Shown: positions 27,968 to 34,176 of the stretch, one piece after another
Position numbering within the stretch: the stretch's first letter is position 1
Layout: every line of letters starts with the position of its first letter
DNA from: an uncultured Pelagibacteraceae bacterium
GTDB lineage: Bacteria > Pseudomonadota > Alphaproteobacteria > Pelagibacterales > Pelagibacteraceae
DNA: 34,176 nt
Direction: 5' to 3'
Assembly (NCBI GenBank): GCA_902579585.1
Contig: CACHHJ010000006.1
Location: forward strand, 1-34,176
Program-made: the position numbers and the translations under genes
Notes under the pieces: generated by a model
What the model was told of the DNA's origin: nothing
The model's input: only the letters and a program-made list of their open reading frames with translations
Databases searched by the model: none

Positions 27968-28888
27968 GTGGAAAAAAATATATATATAATTCACGAAAAT
28001 GACGAATGGCTTGTTCCATTAAGAGAGAGTTTTAAAAAAATTAAAGCTCCTTTTAAAGAATGGCATATGGATAAACAAAGTTTTGATTTTAAAAAATCAC
28101 CACCAAATGGTATTTTTTATAATAGAATGAGTGCAAGTGCACATTCACGGGGACATAGATATGCTCCAGAAAATACAAAAGATGTTCTTGATTGGTTGGA
28201 AAAAGATAAAAGAAGAGTTGTGAACAATTCAAGAGCCTTGGAATTAGAAATAAGTAAACAAAAACAATACGAACAGTTAAAGAAATTCAATATAAATTTT
28301 CCAGAAACATATTATGCTAAAAATAAAAATGAGATCCTAGAAAAATCAAAAAATTTTAACAAACCATTTATTACAAAACATAATAGAGGTGGAAGAGGAC
28401 TCGGGGTAAAATATTTTACAAATTCAAATGACCTTGAAAAATATATTAATGGAAATTTTGAAAACTCTATTGATGGAATTACTTTATTACAAGAATATGT
28501 AGAATCTGATCCAAAAATAATAACAAGAGTGGAATTTGTAAACGGAAAATTTTTGTATGCAGTTCAAGTTGATGCTAGTGAGGGTTTTGAGTTATGTCCT
28601 GCTGATGCTTGTAATGTTGAAGAAAAGTTTTGTCCAACAAATCCAGATGGTAATAAATTCATGATTGTCAAAGATTATAGCAATCTTGAACTTAAAAAAT
28701 ATGAGGATTTACTTAAATCGAACAATATTGAAATTGCTGGTATTGAATATATTAAAGGTAAAGATGGGAAACATTATACCTATGACATCAATACAAACAC
28801 AAATTATAATTCAATTGCAGAGAGAAAGAGTAATTTGAAAGGAATGGATTCTATAGCAACATTCCTTTACAATGAACTAAAGAAATAA
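27968..28888 (+). CDS. ATP-grasp (RimK-like) carboxylate-amine ligase, substrate unknown
   Basis: KPFITKHNRGGRGLGVKYF glycine-rich loop; TLLQEYVESDPKIITRVEFVNGKFLYAVQVD; C-terminal YDINTNTNYN metal-binding motif; GTG start. Confidence 0.82.
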   Translation: MEKNIYIIHENDEWLVPLRESFKKIKAPFKEWHMDKQSFDFKKSPPNGIFYNRMSASAHSRGHRYAPENTKDVLDWLEKDKRRVVNNSRALELEISKQKQYEQLKKFNINFPETYYAKNKNEILEKSKNFNKPFITKHNRGGRGLGVKYFTNSNDLEKYINGNFENSIDGITLLQEYVESDPKIITRVEFVNGKFLYAVQVDASEGFELCPADACNVEEKFCPTNPDGNKFMIVKDYSNLELKKYEDLLKSNNIEIAGIEYIKGKDGKHYTYDINTNTNYNSIAERKSNLKGMDSIATFLYNELKK

Positions 28889-28957
28889 ATTTTAAGGGGT
28901 GTCTACAAAGACTGAGATTATACTCTTTGAACCTGACCGGTAATTCAGTGAGGGAAT
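28888..28957 (+). promoter_or_regulatory. TPP (THI element) riboswitch, compact form
   Basis: AAGGGGTGTC-TACAAA-GACTGAGATTATACTCTTTGAACCTGACCGGTAATTCAGTGAGGGAAT matches the THI-box blocks GGGGUGCC / CUGAGA / UACCC..UUGAACCUGA / GGUAAU / AGGGAA. P2 GGGGU (28896-28900) can pair with ACUCU (28922-28926); P3 GUCU/AGAC closes an ACAA loop. Immediately precedes an ATG of a thiamine-related gene. Confidence 0.92.
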
Positions 28958-29827
28958 ATGAAAATAAAATTAGCACTTGAGTGGTTTATAAATCCTGATC
29001 ATCTACCCTTTATTGTGGGTCTGGATAAAGGTTTATATAAAAAAAATAATATCGATTTAGAAATTATTGAGCCTGAAGGACATTATGATGGTTTTAAAGA
29101 ACTTGCTAAAAATAATATTCAATTAGCAACTAATGAGCCTCTACACTTAATTGAAAAATATCAAAATAATATTTGCTCAATTGGAAACTTTTTTGAAACT
29201 AATGGGGGTATTATATTTACCATTAAAGGCTATGAAAATTTAGTTAATGGAAAAGAGATTAAAATTACTTCACCGGTTAGTAATCCTGTTACAGACAAAA
29301 TAGCTAATGATATTATTCAAAGACATTTGAAAAAAATTAATAAAACCAATAAGAACATAAAAATTGTAGCTAATGATTTTTATCATATTAAACATCTTAA
29401 GGCTGGATTAGATGCTGCATGGTTGTGTTTTGAAAACTTTGAGGGTGTAGAGTCAAAATTAGAAGGTTTGGAGATAAAAAAATTGTATTTAGAAGATGTC
29501 GAAATACCTAATTTTTGTGCACTAGACGTATTTGCCTCAAAATCTTTTGCTAATAGTAATAAGAATTTAGTAAATGACTTTAAATCTATGGCGCAGGAGA
29601 GTATCAGAATTTTAAGTTCAGACTTAGATTATTCTAAATCTTCTTATTATTCTTATACTAAAACAAAGCCTAGTCCTTTGATGGACAATATTATTAAAGA
29701 TACAATTTATCGATTTAAAAATCCATTTGAGAATTCAAAGACTAAATGGAAAAACTTACATAAATATGTGGTTAAAGAAAAAATTTCTGATATTTCAGAC
29801 ACTCAATATAGCGAAATGTTTATTTAA
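28958..29827 (+). CDS. THI5/NMT1-like (ThiY-family) thiamine-pyrimidine protein without signal peptide
   Basis: MKIKLALEWFINPDHLPFIVGLDKGLYKKNNIDLEIIEP matches NMT1/THI5 N-termini; later DAAWLCFENFEGVESKLEG...VEIPNFCALDVFAS matches the ThiY-like WNYEG / GVP region; preceded by a TPP riboswitch; starts directly with the mature domain. Confidence 0.85.
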   Translation: MKIKLALEWFINPDHLPFIVGLDKGLYKKNNIDLEIIEPEGHYDGFKELAKNNIQLATNEPLHLIEKYQNNICSIGNFFETNGGIIFTIKGYENLVNGKEIKITSPVSNPVTDKIANDIIQRHLKKINKTNKNIKIVANDFYHIKHLKAGLDAAWLCFENFEGVESKLEGLEIKKLYLEDVEIPNFCALDVFASKSFANSNKNLVNDFKSMAQESIRILSSDLDYSKSSYYSYTKTKPSPLMDNIIKDTIYRFKNPFENSKTKWKNLHKYVVKEKISDISDTQYSEMFI

Positions 29828-29835
29828 TAATATTT

Positions 29836-30966
29836 TCATTTAAGATTATCTATTAATACAGAACAAGCTATTTCTGATGATTTATCTGTTCTGAATTCAC
29901 TTATAATTTCTTGTGTTTTTATTATTTGTTTTTCCATAATTTGTTTGTTACTTAAAAGTTTATCTACAGTATTAAAAATATTAGTGGGATTACATTTGGA
30001 CTGTAATAATTCAGGTATTACTTCAGCATTAGCAGCTATATTAATAATATTTGCAAATTTAACTTTAACTAACATTTTAATAATGAAAAAATTAATAAAA
30101 CCCATTTTATAAATAATAATAGAAGGAATTTTTGCCTTACAAATCTCAAGAGAGATAGTTCCAGATTTGGCTACAGCAAAAATTGATGATTCTATAATAT
30201 GAGATTTAATTTTTTCATCGCTTATGGCCCCGCAATTTTTTAAACCCTCTTTTAATAATAAATTCTGTATTAGCTGGACGTATTCACTAGTTGAATGAAA
30301 AACAAAGAATATATCTTGATATTTAGCATTCATTTTTTTTACAAATTCAAACAATATTGGCATTAATGTTTTAATTTCAGATAATCTGCTACCTGGAAAG
30401 ATAGAGAAGATTTTTTTATTATCTTTAATAATTTGACTTATCTCAATTTTATCTTTTTTATTGTTTTCAAGCAAAGGATGTCCGGTAACTGTTGATTTCA
30501 TTTTTTCTTTGTCAAAATATTTTTTTTCAAAAGGGAAAAGTAATAATACGTGATCTATATATGACTTTAATTTTTTTACCCTTTTCTCTCTCCAGACCCA
30601 CACTTTTGGAGCAATAAAATGAATTGTTTTAATATTTGGATTTATACTTTTAACTTTTTTAGCAACACGCAGGGTAAAGTCAGCACTATCAACTGAAAAA
30701 AGAATATCAGGTTGAAATTTTATTATATCTTTAACTGTTTTGTTAATTTTACTTTTAATTTTAAAAATATTGATTAAAACATTGGTAAAGCCTAAATATG
30801 TTATTTCTTTTAATTCGAACAATGATTTAATCCCTAATTTTTTTAGATGCTCACCACCTACAGAATGATACGCGATATCGGGTTTAGCAACTTTTAAGTG
30901 GGAAATAACTTTTGAAGCTAATTTGTCTCCAGAAGGTTCGCCTGTAAGTATAAATATTTTTTTCAT
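29836..30966 (-). CDS. lpxB: Lipid-A-disaccharide synthase
   Basis: MKKIFILTGEPSGDKLASKVI, YHSVGGEHLKKLGI, HFIAPKVWVWREKRVKKL, PFEKKYF, VTGHPLLE, FPGSRLSEI, AVAKSGTISLEI. Preferred ATG at 30964-30966, overlapping the msrA stop (ATGA); the ORF track start is 31002. Confidence 0.96.
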   Translation of the reverse strand: MKKIFILTGEPSGDKLASKVISHLKVAKPDIAYHSVGGEHLKKLGIKSLFELKEITYLGFTNVLINIFKIKSKINKTVKDIIKFQPDILFSVDSADFTLRVAKKVKSINPNIKTIHFIAPKVWVWREKRVKKLKSYIDHVLLLFPFEKKYFDKEKMKSTVTGHPLLENNKKDKIEISQIIKDNKKIFSIFPGSRLSEIKTLMPILFEFVKKMNAKYQDIFFVFHSTSEYVQLIQNLLLKEGLKNCGAISDEKIKSHIIESSIFAVAKSGTISLEICKAKIPSIIIYKMGFINFFIIKMLVKVKFANIINIAANAEVIPELLQSKCNPTNIFNTVDKLLSNKQIMEKQIIKTQEIISEFRTDKSSEIACSVLIDNLK

Positions 30967-31535
30967 CCCCAAATTTTGTTTAATGTTTCTTCTCTTTGAC
31001 AACCTTTTTTGTACATAAGGTATCTAATAAAATTTTTCTCATAATAATCCTGATGGTAAGTCTCTGCTATATAAAACTCGTTAAATTGTTTTACATAAGT
31101 AACGACTTTTTTATTAAATTTATCTTCAATATTTTTAATTGATGCATCTATAATAGTTTTTTGATCACTGTTTTCAAAAAAAACTACCGACTTATAGCTT
31201 TCTCCTCTATCACAAAATTGACCATCAGCATCAAAAGGGTCTATATTTATCCAATAAATTTCTAAAAGTTTTTTGAAGTTTATAATTGATGTGTCGTAGG
31301 TAATTTCTAAAGTTTCATAATGGCCAGTAGTATTTTTAACAACATCTTTGTATTTAGGGTTTTTTACGTGTCCCCCAGAATATCCAGAGATTGTTTTGAT
31401 TACGCCGTCAACCTTATCAAAAGATTCTTCCATACACCAAAAACAACCTCCGGCAAAATAGACTTTAGATATATTTTCTGCATTTAAATTTACTGGAAAT
31501 AATATAAAAAAAATGATGTATAAAATTTTTCTCAT
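30963..31535 (-). CDS. msrA: Peptide methionine sulfoxide reductase MsrA with predicted signal peptide
   Basis: Signal-like MRKILYIIFFILFPVNLNAEN then YFAGGCFWCMEESFDKVDGVI...GYSGGHVKNPKYKDVV...GHYETLEI; EIYWINIDPFDADGQFCDRGESYKS. Confidence 0.95.
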   Translation of the reverse strand: MRKILYIIFFILFPVNLNAENISKVYFAGGCFWCMEESFDKVDGVIKTISGYSGGHVKNPKYKDVVKNTTGHYETLEITYDTSIINFKKLLEIYWINIDPFDADGQFCDRGESYKSVVFFENSDQKTIIDASIKNIEDKFNKKVVTYVKQFNEFYIAETYHQDYYEKNFIRYLMYKKGCQREETLNKIWG

Positions 31536-32593
31536 TTATACATTCTCCACAACTCTCCATTATCTGTTAGCATATACAATTCACCGGTCCATTTATGTAT
31601 TTTGATATCTCTTATTCTTCCAATATTTCCTTGAAAAATTATTTGTTCACTAATGAATTTATTATCTTTAAATTTTATTTTTCTTAATGACTGGTCTTTT
31701 AGTGACGTAACTAAAGCATCCCCGTTCCATTCTTTAAACTCCTCACCTTGATATATGGCCATTGCACTAACAGCTATAGATGGAACCCAATACTTAATCG
31801 CTTTTGTAAAACCTGGTTTCCATTTTGGCCCAATTTTTGTTCCTGTATAATTTGTTCCACCCCAACCTAAAATTTTCCAACCATAGTTTTCAGCATAATT
31901 AACTGAACCAAACCAATCTCCGCCTTTGGCACCATGATTTGTCATATAAATTTTATTATCAAAAGGAGATAATGACATGCCCTGAGGATTTCTTACTCCA
32001 ATTTGAAAAATTTCAGGTAGCCAATTTTTTTTGTTTTTGAATTTGGGATTATCCTTAGGAATAGATCCATCTAAGTTTATTCTGATTATGCTACCTGGAT
32101 GTTTTGTGACATCTTGGGCAATCATTCCTTTTCCTCTTTCACCGGCAGAAATAAATAAATGTTTATCTTTTTTAACTAGCCTAGAACCAAAATGATATCC
32201 AGAGTCAATTGGTGGTTCAGCTCTAAAAATATTATTAAATTTAATAGTATTCTTATCAAATTTGCCTTTTGCAACAGAGGTGCTTGTTTTCCGACCTTCT
32301 CTTTGTTCAGAATATGACACATAAACATTTTCATTATCATACAGAACATCAAGTAAGCCTCCCTGACCATCTTCGAGAACAGATAAATTGTGTTTGATTT
32401 CAGATATTATTTGGTTTTTTAAATTTAAATGGAACAGTTTACCTTTTTTTTCTGTATAAATAATATTACTTTCATTGATGAATGATAAACTCCAAGGCTT
32501 ATCCATGCCTTCTACGATCTTTTGTAATTTTAATTCAAACCCATATAAATTTGAAAAAAGAATAAAGTATATAATTAAGGTAACTTTTTTCAT
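31532..32593 (-). CDS. Secreted PQQ-type sugar (glucose/sorbosone) dehydrogenase family protein
   Basis: Signal-like MKKVTLIIYFILFSNLYGFE; MDKPWSLSFI, YHFGSRLVKKDKHLFISAGERG, GVRNPQGMSLSPFDNKIYMTNHGAKGGDW beta-propeller motifs. Confidence 0.88.
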   Translation of the reverse strand: MKKVTLIIYFILFSNLYGFELKLQKIVEGMDKPWSLSFINESNIIYTEKKGKLFHLNLKNQIISEIKHNLSVLEDGQGGLLDVLYDNENVYVSYSEQREGRKTSTSVAKGKFDKNTIKFNNIFRAEPPIDSGYHFGSRLVKKDKHLFISAGERGKGMIAQDVTKHPGSIIRINLDGSIPKDNPKFKNKKNWLPEIFQIGVRNPQGMSLSPFDNKIYMTNHGAKGGDWFGSVNYAENYGWKILGWGGTNYTGTKIGPKWKPGFTKAIKYWVPSIAVSAMAIYQGEEFKEWNGDALVTSLKDQSLRKIKFKDNKFISEQIIFQGNIGRIRDIKIHKWTGELYMLTDNGELWRMYK

Positions 32594-33384
32594 TTTGCTA
32601 TAAGGAACATTTTGTTTTTATTTGCAAAATTAATGCATTTTTTTTTATCAAGTAAAATATTATTTTTGCTTCTTAGAACAATTCCTTTCAAACCAACAGA
32701 TTTGCATTGAACAAAGGTTTTTAATCCAACAGTTGGCAAATCAATTCTAAGATCTTGCTTCTTTTTTGGAAATTTTACTAATACACCTGTTTTTTTAGAT
32801 ATTTTTCTTTTGCATTTATTTAACATTTTTTCTGTTCCACCCTTGCCCTCAATAGCTATGACTTTGTCATTTCTAACTACGGCGCCTTGACTATAATTGT
32901 ATTGATTTAACTCTCTCAGTGTTTTGATAGCTTTATCAATATCTTTATTATCTTCTTTGGTTATTATAGTTTTTGTGTAGTTTCCTTTTTTTAAAGAAAG
33001 TTCAGGATTAAATGTAACGGAATTAATAGTTTTAATCTTTTCTTTAGTAAGAATATTGATTATTTCTTTTAAGATAGATGCATCACCTTTTTTAGAGCTT
33101 TTAATTATTCTGGGCATATAATAAATACCTTTTAAATCTAATCGCAACTTTGAAAAATTTGGTTTTTTGACGCTACCCGCAAAAATAACTTTCTTACAGT
33201 GATTTTCTTTTAGAATGTTAATAATCTTACCAAATTGGCCTAGAGAAACCTGAAAAGAATTTTTGTCTTTTTTAAATGATTTATTTTTGGTTAGATCAAT
33301 TATTAAATACTTTTTTCTTTTTTTTTTAACTTTTTTTAGGATTTCTTTTGGAAATGATGTTTCACCAAATATTAAGCCAATCAT
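32590..33384 (-). CDS. lpxI: UDP-2,3-diacylglucosamine diphosphatase LpxI
   Basis: GLIFGETSFPKEIL; SLGQFGKIINILKENHCKKVIFAGSVKKPNF; QYNYSQGAVVRNDKVIAIEGKGGTEKML; DLPTVGLKTFVQCKSVGLKGIVL. Confidence 0.9.
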   Translation of the reverse strand: MIGLIFGETSFPKEILKKVKKKRKKYLIIDLTKNKSFKKDKNSFQVSLGQFGKIINILKENHCKKVIFAGSVKKPNFSKLRLDLKGIYYMPRIIKSSKKGDASILKEIINILTKEKIKTINSVTFNPELSLKKGNYTKTIITKEDNKDIDKAIKTLRELNQYNYSQGAVVRNDKVIAIEGKGGTEKMLNKCKRKISKKTGVLVKFPKKKQDLRIDLPTVGLKTFVQCKSVGLKGIVLRSKNNILLDKKKCINFANKNKMFLIAK

Positions 33385-34166
33385 TATTCAGACAATGGTG
33401 AACAAATAGGCCTTTTTTTGTCCTTTTCTATAAATTTTGTGACCTCTTGAACCAATTCATTTTCTTTAAATTCACCATTAATTTTATTTAGATTATCATG
33501 AAGATTGTTTGATGAAAATATTTGTTTATATGCTTTGTCTAATTCCATTATTTTTTTGTTATCATATTTCTTTCTTCTTAATCCAATTAAGTTTATACCT
33601 TTCAAATAATTTCTGTTACCAAACGAAAGCCCAAAAGGAATAACATCTTTTAAAACTCCGGTCATTCCACCAATCATCGCTAATCTTCCAATTCTAGTAA
33701 ATTGCTGTACTGCTGAGTTACCACCTATAATAACCGAGTCCTCTATTGTTACATGTCCACCTAAGGGAACATTATTAGCAATAACAACGTTATTTCCTAT
33801 ATTGCAATCATGAGCAATGTGTGAAGAGATCATAAATAAACAATTGTTTCCTATTACTGTTTTGCTTCCGCCACCTGCGGTGCCAGGATTAATTGTGACG
33901 TATTCTCTTATTGTATTATAATCGCCTATATCTAAACTATTATGCTCACCTTTGAATTTTAAATCTTGAGGAGATGTTCCAATACTTGAAAAAGGATAAA
34001 GTTTTGTAAATTTACCTATTTTCGTATTACCTTCAATATGAACATTAGATACTAGCTCAACGCCCTCTTTCAAATGAACGTTTGATCCAACAAAACAAAA
34101 GGGACCGATTTTTACATTTTTTTCAATTATAGCTTTTGCGTCTATCACACTTGATTTGTGTATCAT
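33384..34166 (-). CDS. lpxA: UDP-N-acetylglucosamine acyltransferase LpxA
   Basis: Left-handed beta-helix hexapeptides; MIHKSSVIDAKAIIEKNVKIGPFCFVG; IREYVTINPGTAGGGSKTVIGNNCLFMISSHIAHDCNIGNNVVIANN; GLNLIGLRR-like GINLIGLRRKKY. Confidence 0.96.
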   Translation of the reverse strand: MIHKSSVIDAKAIIEKNVKIGPFCFVGSNVHLKEGVELVSNVHIEGNTKIGKFTKLYPFSSIGTSPQDLKFKGEHNSLDIGDYNTIREYVTINPGTAGGGSKTVIGNNCLFMISSHIAHDCNIGNNVVIANNVPLGGHVTIEDSVIIGGNSAVQQFTRIGRLAMIGGMTGVLKDVIPFGLSFGNRNYLKGINLIGLRRKKYDNKKIMELDKAYKQIFSSNNLHDNLNKINGEFKENELVQEVTKFIEKDKKRPICSPLSE

Positions 34167-34176
34167 TTGTTTCTGT

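Noticed and set aside
32176-32370. 64 aa minus-strand ORF
   Set aside because: Out-of-frame ORF inside the sugar dehydrogenase gene.
1-34176. CRISPR arrays, tRNA/rRNA genes, transposases, integrases or phage genes
   Set aside because: No repeat-spacer pattern, no tRNA-like cloverleaf noticed in the short intergenic gaps, and no ORF resembling mobile-element proteins.

Overview
Very AT-rich, tightly packed bacterial chromosome segment. Gene order and protein content look alphaproteobacterial and streamlined, resembling SAR11/Pelagibacterales (inference; no search was run). Conserved blocks: ntrY-ntrX-trkA-trkH; ispDF-pgpA-cinA; ratA/COQ10-lipA-ftsB-eno-kdsA-pyrG-secG-tpiA; ppiD-trpE-trpG-trpD-trpC-lexA-gltX; lpxA-lpxI-...-lpxB. 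Two accessory-looking patches interrupt the backbone. One is a gltX-to-lpxB islet with a LexA-box-controlled umuDC, an orphan ATP-grasp ligase, and a very compact TPP riboswitch directly on the start codon of a THI5/NMT1-like protein that lacks a signal peptide and a neighbouring transporter. The other is a secreted MsrA plus a secreted PQQ-type sugar dehydrogenase inserted between lpxI and lpxB. The left end carries a glycosyltransferase / divergent GpsA-like cluster and a truncated GNAT-like ORF not in the supplied track. Strongest leads: the riboswitch/THI5-like unit, the two GAAC-N7-GAAC SOS boxes, and the reduced NtrY/NtrX pair (no PAS region, no GAFTGA motif). No tRNA, rRNA, CRISPR, transposon or phage genes were recognised.
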